Assembly: GCA_030428695.1 (NCBI GenBank)
Contig: JAUIEM010000279.1
Span: 1 to 13,466, forward strand
DNA length: 13,466 bases
Source of the DNA: a bacterium
GTDB taxonomy: Bacteria > Planctomycetota > J058 > JAJDCP01
Direction: 5' to 3'
The position numbers and the translations under genes are program-made. Positions 6,712 through 13,274 of the stretch are shown here, one piece after another. The notes below the pieces were generated by a model, which saw nothing but the letters and a program-made list of their open reading frames with translations, did no database searches and had not been told where the DNA came from. Position 1 is the first letter of the stretch. Every line of letters starts with the position of its first letter.

Positions 6712-6727
6712 GCCCGCGGCGGCGGGC
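6712..6727. terminator. hairpin between convergent genes
   Basis: GCCCGC, four-base loop, GCGGGC, in the 76-bp gap between the 158-aa gene (plus) and the amidoligase gene (minus). GGAGAG and CTCTCC flank it at about 6703 and 6736 and could extend the structure. There is no T-run on either strand, so a bidirectional terminator is possible but unproven. Confidence 0.35.
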
Positions 6728-6759
6728 TCGTGGCGCTCTCCCTGGCGGACGGCCGGCCG

Positions 6760-7614
6760 CTATGCAGCGGCGGCCTGGGGCCGGCCGTTCTTCCAGGCGG
6801 CCGAGCCGGCGAGGTGCTTCGTCAGGTGGAGGCGCGCGGTCTTGAACTCGTCCCCGATCAGCCCGAGGTTGAGCAGCCAGACCCGCAGGTCGTACTTGGC
6901 CGAGCCGGTGACCTGCTTCTGCTTGTGGCTGGCCGAGCGGCTGTTGATCGCCTTGGCGCTCATCGCCAGGCAGAGCTGGATGTAGGTCTTGACCTTGCCG
7001 GCGTGCAGCGTGCCGTTGAAGTAGCGGAACTCGACCGTCCCGCGGTACCAGACGTTGTGGAGGTTGAGGCCGTGGTAGCGGGTCCCGTCGTAGTGCGTCG
7101 GGCTCGGGTTGTGCCGGCCGTACCAGGCGGTGTTCAGCTCGTCGAGCGTGCGCGGCTTGCGGGCGAGGATGCGGCCGAGGAAGCTCTGGTCGACCATCCG
7201 GGCGTAGCGGCCCTGGCGGCCGGGCCGGACCTGGAGGGCGGCGATCAGGAGCCGCTCGTTCTTGTTGACCTGCTTGGCCAGGTTGGTGAGCGAGCGGGCG
7301 GTGTGCGGCTGCGCCCCGACGTGGACGTGGATCCCGCAGGAGGCGTCGGCCTTGGCGCCGGCGCGGCGCACCGCTCGGACGACCTCCTGCAGCTCCGGGA
7401 TGTCGGCGTAGCGCAGGATGGGGCTCACGACCTCGGCGCCGCCCCCGGGGAGGCTGCCGTCGCGGACCACCTTCCAGGTGCGCCCCTGGCGGTCGGTCAC
7501 CCGGGTCCCGCTCAGGGTCCCGCCCACCACCGTCTGGACGGCGCGGGCCACCGCCTCGCGGCTGGCGCCCACCGTCTCGATCTCGATCCCGAAGGTCTGG
7601 TCTCTCAGGTCCAT
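6760..7614 (-). CDS. amidoligase family protein (Amidoligase_2, COOH-NH2 ligase)
   Basis: Predicted to form amide or peptide bonds from a carboxylate and an amine using ATP, with a glutamine-synthetase-like fold; family members are thought to modify peptides or make small peptide-like metabolites. Seen in 284 aa: FGIEIETVG at about residues 8-16 (metal/ATP acidic strand), [11 protein letters not shown] at about 69-79, CGIHVHVG at about 104-111, and [15 protein letters not shown] in the C-terminal half, the ordered motifs of the family. The ATG at 7614 has GGAGAT about 8 nt upstream; a longer reading to 7722 would run through the regulatory element. It stands alone, opposite in direction to the head genes, behind copy B of the bipartite element. 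No gamma-glutamyl cyclotransferase or amidotransferase partner is adjacent. Substrate unknown; capsid-protein or DNA-base conjugation are speculative. Confidence 0.88.
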   Translation of the reverse strand: MDLRDQTFGIEIETVGASREAVARAVQTVVGGTLSGTRVTDRQGRTWKVVRDGSLPGGGAEVVSPILRYADIPELQEVVRAVRRAGAKADASCGIHVHVGAQPHTARSLTNLAKQVNKNERLLIAALQVRPGRQGRYARMVDQSFLGRILARKPRTLDELNTAWYGRHNPSPTHYDGTRYHGLNLHNVWYRGTVEFRYFNGTLHAGKVKTYIQLCLAMSAKAINSRSASHKQKQVTGSAKYDLRVWLLNLGLIGDEFKTARLHLTKHLAGSAAWKNGRPQAAAA

Positions 7615-7659
7615 CTTCCTATCTCCTTTCGCCTCAATGGCTTGCCGCTGCACGCGTGT

Positions 7660-7691
7660 ATGTATTTCCGTAGGCGCGGGGAGATAGCAAG
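7660..7691 (-). promoter_or_regulatory. bipartite element, copy B (upstream of amidoligase)
   Basis: ATGTATTTCCGTAGG (7660-7674), nine bases, ATAGCAAG (7684-7691): the same 15-bp and 8-bp blocks and the same gap as at 4481-4512. It lies 46 bp before the amidoligase ATG on the minus strand, a placement like that of copy A. It occupies the second divergent gap of the window, facing the head operon. Confidence 0.65.
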
Positions 7692-7695
7692 GCGA

Positions 7696-7707
7696 ATATC
7701 TCGATAT
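7696..7707. repeat. AT-rich inverted repeat next to copy B
   Basis: ATATC and GATAT around a two-base centre, five bases from copy B, in a locally AT-rich patch (to about 7730) of otherwise very GC-rich DNA. Plausible operator or part of a promoter for the plus-strand head operon; no clear -35/-10 pair was found. Confidence 0.4.
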
Positions 7708-7807
7708 AAACACTTTCTCCACAAGGCTTTACGGTGCGCGGCCATGCGGCCTGGCGGAAGTGCCCGGACGTCCGGTCCGGGCGCCGATTTCAAGGGAGGA
7801 GCGGCCG

Positions 7808-8128
7808 GTGCGAGTCTTCGTGGCGAGCCCCTGGCGGGCCTCGGACGCGGACGGGAGGGCGGCCAATCTGGAGCGTGCGCTGGCGGCCTGTCGGGCGGCG
7901 GTGTTCGCGGGGCACGCGCCCTTCGCGCCGCACCTGCTCTACCCGCGCTTCCTCGACGACGGGGAAGCGGCCGAGCGTGCGGCCGGTATGCGGGCGGGGC
8001 TCGCGTTCCTGGCCGCCTGCGACGAGGTGTGGGTCTACGGGCCGGTGACCGACGGCGTGGCGGCCGAGCTCGCCGAGGCGCGGCGGCTCGGCATCCCGGT
8101 GGTGTTCAAGGACGCGTGCGAGCGGTGA
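7808..8128 (+). CDS. DUF7768 / nucleoside 2-deoxyribosyltransferase-like protein
   Basis: A 106-aa protein with one Rossmann-like domain: first strand RVFVASPWR at the N-terminus, helix with NLERALAACRAAVFAGHAPFAPHLLY, LAFLAACDEVWVYG, and the closing TDGVAAELAEARRLGIPVVF. The order strand-SPWR, late Asp-Glu-x-Trp strand, then Gly...Glu...Gly-Ile-Pro-Val is that of small phage relatives of nucleoside 2-deoxyribosyltransferases (DUF4406/DUF7768). A nucleotide or nucleotide-sugar ligand is likely; the exact reaction is not known for this group. The GTG start at 7808 is chosen for its GGAGGAG at about 7 nt and because the fold starts there. It is the first gene of the head operon, with the portal gene 4 nt after its stop. 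Confidence 0.78.
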   Translation: MRVFVASPWRASDADGRAANLERALAACRAAVFAGHAPFAPHLLYPRFLDDGEAAERAAGMRAGLAFLAACDEVWVYGPVTDGVAAELAEARRLGIPVVFKDACER

Positions 8129-8132
8129 GGCG

Positions 8133-9671
8133 ATGACCGAGACGCTCTACGAGAACGACCTGCAGGTCGAGGAGGCCGAGGAGATCGTCAAGGCGCTTCT
8201 CGTCGGCGGGGCCGAGGGCTCGCCGGGCGAGAGCCGGCAGCTCCTCGAGGACCCCTTCGCCGACATGGGCGACGAGATCATCGAGCCCCCGGCGAGCCCG
8301 CTCGTCTGGGCCACGGCCATGGAGCGGAACACCCGATTGCACCGGGCGATCCACACCTACGCCCGGAACACCGTCGGGCTCGGCTGGGAGCTCGCCCCGG
8401 TCGTCGACGTCAACGAGGACACACCCCAGGACGACCTCGACCGGATCGAGGAGGAGACGGCGAGGCTCGAGGCGCTCTTCCTCCACCCCAACCGCGAGAT
8501 GCCGTTCACGACGCTCATGTACCTGGTCAAGATCGACGAGGAGGCGACCGGCAACGGCTACATGGAGGTCACCCGCAACGGCGCCGGCGAGATCGACGGC
8601 CTCTACCACGCCCCCAGCCACACCATCCGCCTGCTCAAGGGCGGGCGCGGCTTCGTCCAGATCCGGGGGACGGTCAAGCGCTACTTCAAGCACTTCGGCG
8701 ACGAGCGGGCCGTCGATGCGACGACCGGCCGCGAGGCCAGCGGCCGGGGGCTCGCCCCCGAGCGGCGCGCGACCGAGCTCATCCACTTCAAGATCTACAG
8801 CCCGCGGTCCAGCTTCTACGGCCTGCCCCGCTTCGTGGCGGCGGCCCCGGCCATCGCGGGCAATCGGCTGGCGGCCCAGCGCAACGTCGCCTTCTTCGAG
8901 AACGACGCCGTCGGGCGCCTGGCAATCACCGTCTCGGGCGGCCGGCTCACCGCCGACTCGATCGAGATGATCAAGCAGTTCCTGGCCAAGGGGAAGGGCC
9001 CCGAGAACGCCCACCGCGTGATGGTGTTGCAGAGCGAGTCGAAGAAGATCGGCATCGGCGACACCAAGGCCCAGATCAACGTCGTCCCGCTGACGGTCGG
9101 CGTCACGGAGGACGCCTCCTTCCTTGGCTACCGCCAGGCGAACGACGAGGAGATCCGCGAGGCCTTCGGCATCGCCAAGGTCTTCTTCACCACCGAGGAC
9201 GTGAACCGGGCGACGGCTGCGGTCTCCCGCCAGATCACCAACGAGCAGGAGTTCGAACCGGACCGGCTCGACAAGGAGTTCCGGATCAACCACACGATCC
9301 TGCACGCGCGGCCGTTCGAGGCGGAGCTCGTCGAGTTCCGCTTCACCCGCCCGCGGGTGTCGGATCCCGTGGACCGGGCGCAGATCGAAGATCTCTACGC
9401 GCGGCACGGCGCGCTGACGCCGAACGACCTCCGTGACAGCCTGGGCCTCGACCCCTACCCCGAGGAGTTCGCCTTCGCCGACAAACCGCTCCCGGTGGCG
9501 CTGCTGGAGATGCAGCTCGCCATGCGGGCCGCGCCGGAACCCAAGTCGGCGAGCCAGCTCCTCGACGAGCTCCTGGCCCTGCGCAAGGAGCTGGCGGCCC
9601 GGAGCGAACGAACCCGACGGACCGCGCCGGTGAACCGGCTGACAGGAGGTGGCAATGGAACGGCTCGTTAG
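8133..9671 (+). CDS. phage portal protein (PBSX-like)
   Basis: Forms the dodecameric ring at the head vertex through which DNA is packaged and to which the terminase docks. The 512-aa length is normal. Seen: an N-terminal MERNTRLHRAIHTYARNTVG helix region, an early part YLVKIDEEATGNGYMEVTRN, a central HFKIYSPRSSFYGLPRF block (the G-x-P motif shared by portals), AAQRNVAFFENDAVGRLAI, a helix-rich stem/crown with FLGYRQANDEEIREAFGIAKVFF, and a charged tail. The ATG follows the previous stop by 4 nt with a modest ribosome site (GGTGAGG). The 3' end overlaps the 49-aa gene by 17 bp. Portal, then gpF-like protein, then protease matches the standard head-module order, supporting the call. Confidence 0.9.
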   Translation: MTETLYENDLQVEEAEEIVKALLVGGAEGSPGESRQLLEDPFADMGDEIIEPPASPLVWATAMERNTRLHRAIHTYARNTVGLGWELAPVVDVNEDTPQDDLDRIEEETARLEALFLHPNREMPFTTLMYLVKIDEEATGNGYMEVTRNGAGEIDGLYHAPSHTIRLLKGGRGFVQIRGTVKRYFKHFGDERAVDATTGREASGRGLAPERRATELIHFKIYSPRSSFYGLPRFVAAAPAIAGNRLAAQRNVAFFENDAVGRLAITVSGGRLTADSIEMIKQFLAKGKGPENAHRVMVLQSESKKIGIGDTKAQINVVPLTVGVTEDASFLGYRQANDEEIREAFGIAKVFFTTEDVNRATAAVSRQITNEQEFEPDRLDKEFRINHTILHARPFEAELVEFRFTRPRVSDPVDRAQIEDLYARHGALTPNDLRDSLGLDPYPEEFAFADKPLPVALLEMQLAMRAAPEPKSASQLLDELLALRKELAARSERTRRTAPVNRLTGGGNGTAR

Positions 9672-9804
9672 CTTCCTGCGGCGTCTGTTCCGCGACCGGT
9701 TCTTCGGGACCGTCGTGCTGAAGTTCGAGCACGGCAAGGTGACCCACGTCGAGGTGAGCACCCGGCGGAGGTACGAGTACAAGGACCTGCCCGAGGAGGA
9801 GTGA
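9655..9804 (+). CDS. 49-aa DUF2292-like small protein
   Basis: A short gene overlapping the end of the portal gene by 17 bp. Its ribosome site is one of the best in the window (AGGAGGT, about 6 nt, ATG). The product begins MERLVSFLRRLF and continues with FFGTVVLKFEHGKVTHVEV, then a charged end EYKDLPEEE. The pattern of a basic helix, then phenylalanine-Gly, then two short strands with GKV in the middle is that of DUF2292 proteins, tiny domains common in phages and Gram-positive bacteria, of unknown function. It is the last gene before a strong terminator hairpin. Confidence 0.72.
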   Translation: MERLVSFLRRLFRDRFFGTVVLKFEHGKVTHVEVSTRRRYEYKDLPEEE

Positions 9805-9883
9805 CCGAGCGGGAGACAGCGTGACCTGAGCGACGGCATCGAAGAGCCGACCCCGGGGGCGAGCCCCGGCGGATCGGCGGATC

Positions 9884-9928
9884 GAGCCCGGCGAGCCGCG
9901 AGCCAGCGGCGCCGGGCTCTTTTCGTTT
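9884..9928 (+). terminator. strong intrinsic terminator inside the head operon
   Basis: GAGCCCGGCG (9884-9893) pairs perfectly with CGCCGGGCTC (9910-9919); an inner CCGC/GCGG stem closes a six-base loop, and TTTTCGTTT follows at once. A second hairpin, CCGGGG/CCCCGG with a five-base loop, lies just upstream at 9853-9869. The T-run touches the ribosome site (GGAGG, 9929-9933) of the next gene, so the hairpin could also affect its translation. The 120-bp gap around it has no gene. Confidence 0.75.
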
Positions 9929-9944
9929 GGAGGACGAGACGGAC

Positions 9945-10997
9945 GTGTGTGTGGCGTGTGACGAGCGAAGCGAGGTGATCCTCGAGGCAGCGGCCCTCGA
10001 CGCGGTCGAGGACCTGCTCGGGACGATCGCCGGCGTCGAGAAGGCGCCCGACGACATCGTTCCCTTCGAGCTCAACCTCTTCGGCGCGCTTCGTGGGGAG
10101 TTCCGCTCCTTCGTGCGGGAGTTCCTGCGCGAGGAGCAGGTCCGCGACCTCATCGGCCGCATGGCCGACCCGGCGAACCACGTCGCCCTGCCCGGCCTCA
10201 AGCGCCAGGTCTCGCAGAGCGTCCTCGACGCCTTCCACGGGCTCGCCGGCCAGCGGCTCGGCAACGAGTTCGCCGAGGCGGTCGAGGCCGAGGTGGGCCG
10301 CCAGCTCGAGGCCATGTACGCGGCGAGCCGCGAGGCGGCGGCCGGCGCCGTGGGCCTGCCCGTCGACACCTTCAGTGTGGCGGACGCGAACAGCCTCGGT
10401 GTCCTCCGGCGGCACAACCTCTACTGGATCCGGACCAACTACACGCGCAACGTCCGGGAGGGGATCGAGCGAGCGACCGCGGAGGCGCTCGGCCAGGGGC
10501 TCGGACGCCGGTCGCTGGCGGCGGAGCTGCGGCGGCGCCTCGGCGCGCGCTTCGCGCTGACCGACAACCACTGGCTCACCATCGCCTCGGCCGGCCTCAA
10601 CCGCACGCGCAACGTCGCCCAGATCCGCACCTACGAGGTCGCCGAGATCACGCACTACGAGGTCCTGGCCGTCCTCGACAAGCGGACCAGCGAGGTCTGT
10701 CGCTACATGGACGGCCGGGTGTTCTCCGTCGAGACGGCCCTCTCGGTGGTGGGCGAGCTCGAGGCGGCCGACACGCCCGAGGACGTCAAGCGGCTGATGC
10801 CGTGGCTGCGCTGGGACGAGGCGCGCCAGGCCCCCTTCGCCCGGATCGCCGGTCGACGGATCGACCTGCCCCGCAACGGGGCCCACAGCGCCCGCGCCAA
10901 CCGCGACGTCGAGAAGGTCGCGCCGCTGCCCCCGTACCACGGGCGCTGCCGGACGACCACCGTGGCGAGCACCGAGACCGTGAGGAGGCCGGCATGA
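9945..10997 (+). CDS. head morphogenesis / minor head protein (Mu gpF-like)
   Basis: A 350-aa minor head protein that in related phages attaches near the portal and helps prohead assembly or DNA ejection. The long helical N-terminal part ends at about residue 205; the C-terminal domain (about 207-338) has the PF04233 signature: IASAGLNRTRNVAQIRTYE, VLAVLDKRTSEVCRYMDGRVF, then PLPPYHGRCRTTTV, with the paired cysteines of the SEVC and GRCR motifs and the PPYH. The start is uncertain: the GTG at 9945 has GGAGG 11 nt upstream, which is long; a TTG at 9927 would overlap that site; an in-frame GTG at 9951 is also possible. It ends by ATGA overlap with the protease-scaffold gene. The N-terminal MCVACDER includes two cysteines not typical of the family. 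Confidence 0.85.
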   Translation: MCVACDERSEVILEAAALDAVEDLLGTIAGVEKAPDDIVPFELNLFGALRGEFRSFVREFLREEQVRDLIGRMADPANHVALPGLKRQVSQSVLDAFHGLAGQRLGNEFAEAVEAEVGRQLEAMYAASREAAAGAVGLPVDTFSVADANSLGVLRRHNLYWIRTNYTRNVREGIERATAEALGQGLGRRSLAAELRRRLGARFALTDNHWLTIASAGLNRTRNVAQIRTYEVAEITHYEVLAVLDKRTSEVCRYMDGRVFSVETALSVVGELEAADTPEDVKRLMPWLRWDEARQAPFARIAGRRIDLPRNGAHSARANRDVEKVAPLPPYHGRCRTTTVASTETVRRPA

Positions 10998-12340
10998 GGA
11001 CCCGCTTCGAGTTCTCCCTCCCGCTCACCAAGGCCTACAAGGACGGCCAGGGCCGCATGCACGTGGTCGGCGTGGCGAGCGACACGCTCCCCGACTTCCA
11101 CAACGACCGGATGAGCGACAAGGCCATCGCGCAGATGGCTCGGCAGGCGTCGCAGGAGGACCTGCCGCTCCTGGACAACCACCGGGCGACCTTCGGCTTC
11201 GGCAGGACCTTCACCGGGCGCTCGACCCGCAAGGGCAAGGCGCGCGAGCTGGTCATCGACTTCGAGCTCGACGCCAAGTACCCGCAGGCCGTCGACCTCT
11301 TCAACGAGGTGCTGACCGGCAAGGCGAAGAAGCAGCTCTCCATCGGCGGGATGCTCAACCTCGAGAACCCGAAGGCGGTCCGCTTCGAGGAGGACAAGAA
11401 GACCGGCCGGGTCATCCGCGTGATCGAGGACATCGCCCTGGAGCACATCGCGGCGACGCGCCCGAAGCACGCCGCCAACGAACGGACCGGCTTCATCCAG
11501 GCCGTCGTGAAGGGCCTGCTCGGCGAGCAGGTCGATCCCAAGGAGACCGACATGAAGGACGACGAGCGGCCCGACGACGGCGAGGGCCAGGAGGACGGGA
11601 CCGAGACGCCCGACGACACGAACACCCCCGAGGGCGACAGCCAGGGAGACAGCTCCGAGGAGGAGCAGGACACGAACACTGCCAGCGGGGACGCCGAGGA
11701 CACCGGCGACGAGGAGGACGCGGCAGACACCGCGCCCAATCCGTCGGACGACGCCGAGAAGGGCCTCTCCTTCCTCACCCGGCTCGGGACGCTGCTGCGC
11801 GGCACGAGCGCCAGCAAGCCCCGGACGGTGGAGCAGGAGTCGCCCGAGGCGGTCAAGGCGCTGGAGGCGGCCTTCGCTCGCATCCGCGGCGAGACCCTGA
11901 CGGAGAAGGGCTGGTTCGACCTGCGCCGGATCCTGACGCTCATGCAGCGCTTCCTCGACGAGGCCGACCCGGCCGGTGATGAGGAGGCGGAGAGCGCTGA
12001 CCCCGAGAAGGTCGCGGCGCGGGCCGAGGCGGTCCTCAAGGAGGTCGGCCGCGAGGTCCGCGGCCACGTCGAAGAGGTCGTGCTCAAGGGGCTGGGCGCG
12101 CTCGCGGACGAGCTCAAGGCGATCCGCGAGGAGCAGGCCCGCGCTGTCGAGCAGCTGGGCGGTCGCGTCGAGCGCATGGAGAAGGTCGCCGGCGTCCGCC
12201 AGTCGGCCAGCGGCCAGGAGGACCCGGCGCGTGCCGCGTCCCGCGCCAGCTCGGACAACCCCTTCGCGGGGATCTTCGGCAACGCCATCACCCAGGCCCG
12301 CCGGGTCATGGGGACCACCGATCGGAGGGCAGGACGATGA
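10994..12340 (+). CDS. prohead protease fused to scaffold domain
   Basis: Serine protease that matures the prohead, fused to an internal scaffold that shapes capsid assembly; 448 aa. Residues about 1-185 are an HK97-like (U35/assemblin) protease with His63 in LLDNHRA and Ser116 in KQLSIGGM, close to the His65/Ser115 of HK97 gp4. Residues about 186-255 are a very acidic low-complexity linker rich in Asp, Glu, Gly and Thr. The C-terminal part (about 325-410) is helical with a coiled-coil-like ELKAIREEQARAVEQLGGR segment, as in scaffold or delta domains. An in-frame ATG at 11552 with its own ribosome site could make the scaffold alone. The ATG overlaps the previous stop (ATGA) and the capsid start overlaps this stop (ATGA). 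Confidence 0.88.
   Translation: MRTRFEFSLPLTKAYKDGQGRMHVVGVASDTLPDFHNDRMSDKAIAQMARQASQEDLPLLDNHRATFGFGRTFTGRSTRKGKARELVIDFELDAKYPQAVDLFNEVLTGKAKKQLSIGGMLNLENPKAVRFEEDKKTGRVIRVIEDIALEHIAATRPKHAANERTGFIQAVVKGLLGEQVDPKETDMKDDERPDDGEGQEDGTETPDDTNTPEGDSQGDSSEEEQDTNTASGDAEDTGDEEDAADTAPNPSDDAEKGLSFLTRLGTLLRGTSASKPRTVEQESPEAVKALEAAFARIRGETLTEKGWFDLRRILTLMQRFLDEADPAGDEEAESADPEKVAARAEAVLKEVGREVRGHVEEVVLKGLGALADELKAIREEQARAVEQLGGRVERMEKVAGVRQSASGQEDPARAASRASSDNPFAGIFGNAITQARRVMGTTDRRAGR
11540..11545 (+). promoter_or_regulatory. internal ribosome binding site for nested scaffold
   Basis: AAGGAG ends 6 nt before an in-frame ATG at 11552, exactly at the join between the protease domain and the acidic linker. 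Spacing is ideal and comparable to the real gene starts in this window. Confidence 0.6.
11552..12340 (+). CDS. nested in-frame scaffold protein (predicted)
   Basis: Internal start at residue 187 of the protease-scaffold fusion, giving a 262-aa protein beginning MKDDERPDDGEGQ. It would contain the acidic linker and the coiled-coil C-terminal domain without the protease. This is the arrangement of lambda C/Nu3, where the scaffold is made in excess from an internal start. Support here is the AAGGAG at 6 nt spacing and the precise domain boundary. Production from this start is an inference; no separate promoter is seen. Confidence 0.55.
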   Translation: MKDDERPDDGEGQEDGTETPDDTNTPEGDSQGDSSEEEQDTNTASGDAEDTGDEEDAADTAPNPSDDAEKGLSFLTRLGTLLRGTSASKPRTVEQESPEAVKALEAAFARIRGETLTEKGWFDLRRILTLMQRFLDEADPAGDEEAESADPEKVAARAEAVLKEVGREVRGHVEEVVLKGLGALADELKAIREEQARAVEQLGGRVERMEKVAGVRQSASGQEDPARAASRASSDNPFAGIFGNAITQARRVMGTTDRRAGR

Positions 12341-12642
12341 AGACCACGGAGAACCAGCGCTACATCGAGAAGACCATCGAGACCTCCGACTTCCTGAACG
12401 GCGGCCTCCTCAACCCCGAGCAGCAGACGCGCTTCATCACCCTGGTCAAGCGCTTCGCCACGCTGCTGCCGCTCTCACGCTCGGTGCGGATGCCCCAGGC
12501 GAAGATGGAGATCGACAAGCTCTACGTCGGGGAGCCCGTCACCGAGAGCGTCGACGAGAACACCTCGACCGCCACGCCGGCCAAGCCGAAGCGCCTGGAG
12601 GACAAAACCAAGCGCGCGCGCAGCCGCAGCGTGAAGGCGTAG
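12337..12642 (+). CDS. major capsid protein, N-terminal part only (truncated)
   Basis: Shell protein of the head. The first ~85 residues (MKTTENQRYIEKTIETSDFL, GGLLNPEQQTRFI, KRFATLLPLSRSVRMPQAKM, then VGEPVTESVDENTSTATPAK) look like the N-arm and E-loop region of an HK97-fold capsid protein, which is normally 280-400 aa. The reading ends at 101 aa with a run of Arg/Lys (KTKRARSRSVKA) unlike a capsid. The phage match seems to fade near 12591, where the chimeric tail probably begins, so the C-terminal ~16 residues and the stop likely belong to another gene. The start overlaps the scaffold stop (ATGA). Position immediately after protease-scaffold strongly supports the identity. Confidence 0.75.
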   Translation: MKTTENQRYIEKTIETSDFLNGGLLNPEQQTRFITLVKRFATLLPLSRSVRMPQAKMEIDKLYVGEPVTESVDENTSTATPAKPKRLEDKTKRARSRSVKA

Positions 12643-12706
12643 AGGGCACGGCGGCCCGCTCATCTGCCGCTTGCATTCTCCGCCGGGCTGAGTGACAAGC
12701 AGCGCT
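12592..12706. other. junction zone from phage to bacterial sequence
   Basis: Codes for a basic tail KRLEDKTKRARSRSVKA ending in TAG at 12640-12642, then 64 bp without a gene up to the murJ start. The basic tail could be the end of a small ribosomal-type protein lying upstream of murJ, but it is too short to name. The exact breakpoint cannot be placed by eye. Confidence 0.45.
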
Positions 12707-13099
12707 ATGGCCCTGCTGCGATCCTTTGCCACCGTTGGCGGACTCACCGGCGTTAGCCGAGTCCTCGGCTTGGTGCGGGACATCCTCATCGCCCAGGCCG
12801 TGGGCACGGAAGACGTCGCCGACGCCTTCTTCGTCGCCTTTCGCCTGCCCAACATGTTTCGCCGAATCTTCGCCGAGGGCGCCTTCAATGCCGCCTTCGT
12901 GCCGCTGTTCGCACGCCGCTTGGAAGAGGACGGGCGCGCGGCGGCCAAGCGCTTCGCCGAAGAAGCCATGTCCATGCTGATCGCGGTGCTGCTGCCGTTC
13001 TTGCTGTTGGCGATGGTGGCCATGCCCTGGCTCATGGTCGTGCTGGCGCCCGGCTTCATTCCGGACACGCCGAAGTTCGAGCTCACCGTCGATCTCGCG
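12707..13099 (+). CDS. murJ: lipid II flippase MurJ, N-terminal fragment (truncated)
   Basis: MurJ (MviN) flips lipid II across the inner membrane in peptidoglycan synthesis. The first ~131 residues match well: LLRSFATVGGLTGVSRVLGL, VRDILIAQAVGT, VADAFFVAFRLPNMFRRIFAEGAFNAAFVPLF, then a membrane helix MLIAVLLPFLLLAMVAMPWLM and VLAPGF. A full protein is about 500 aa. The MurJ match stops after VDLA at about 13099; the sequence then switches to an unrelated gene on the other strand. The plus frame happens to stay open to the window end, so it would appear as a fused protein, but the part after 13100 is antisense. The style resembles proteobacterial MurJ. Codon use is less GC-extreme than in the phage genes. 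A housekeeping gene here marks a contig chimera, not phage cargo. Confidence 0.85.
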
Positions 13100-13258
13100 C
13101 TAGAAGAACCGCGGCACGCGGTACCACTGCCAGCGGTAGTCCATCTGCGCGATGCCGCGATGGACCAGCCACACGACACCGGCCATCAGGACCAGGAACT
13201 GGAACACGTCGAAGCCGGTGGACTTCCACCACCGCACCCGCCGGCGCCCGGGCTGGCC
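13100..13258 (-). CDS. amino-acid ABC transporter permease, N-terminal fragment
   Basis: About 52 codons on the minus strand: RRVRWWKSTGFDVFQFLVLM, AGVVWLVHRG, then MDYRWQWYRVPRFF and a TAG stop created at the breakpoint with murJ. The pattern (basic start, one membrane segment, WQWYRVPRF) resembles the N-terminus of HisM/AapQ-like amino-acid permeases, which continue for 200-300 more residues. Both ends are cut: upstream the frame joins an SDR gene fragment and downstream it meets murJ. Family call is moderate because the piece is so short. Confidence 0.5.
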   Translation of the reverse strand, partial: GQPGRRRVRWWKSTGFDVFQFLVLMAGVVWLVHRGIAQMDYRWQWYRVPRFF

Positions 13259-13274
13259 ACCCGGGCCAGCCCGG
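13248..13274. repeat. perfect 11-bp inverted repeat at a chimeric junction
   Basis: CCGGGCTGGCC (13248-13258), five bases, GGCCAGCCCGG (13264-13274). It lies exactly where the ABC permease fragment meets the SDR fragment. Such a hairpin could have promoted template switching or mis-joining during amplification or assembly. Confidence 0.7.

Noticed and set aside
6343..8136. Plus-strand open frame (597 codons) across the 158-aa gene and opposite the amidoligase
   Set aside because: Crosses two real genes in other frames and both regulatory elements; no motif and no ribosome site.
8106..10940. Very long minus-strand open frame (944 codons) opposite portal and gpF
   Set aside because: It is the antisense of convincing genes; its translation is rich in Val, Leu, Gly, Arg and Asp without motifs, as expected from GC-rich codons read backward.
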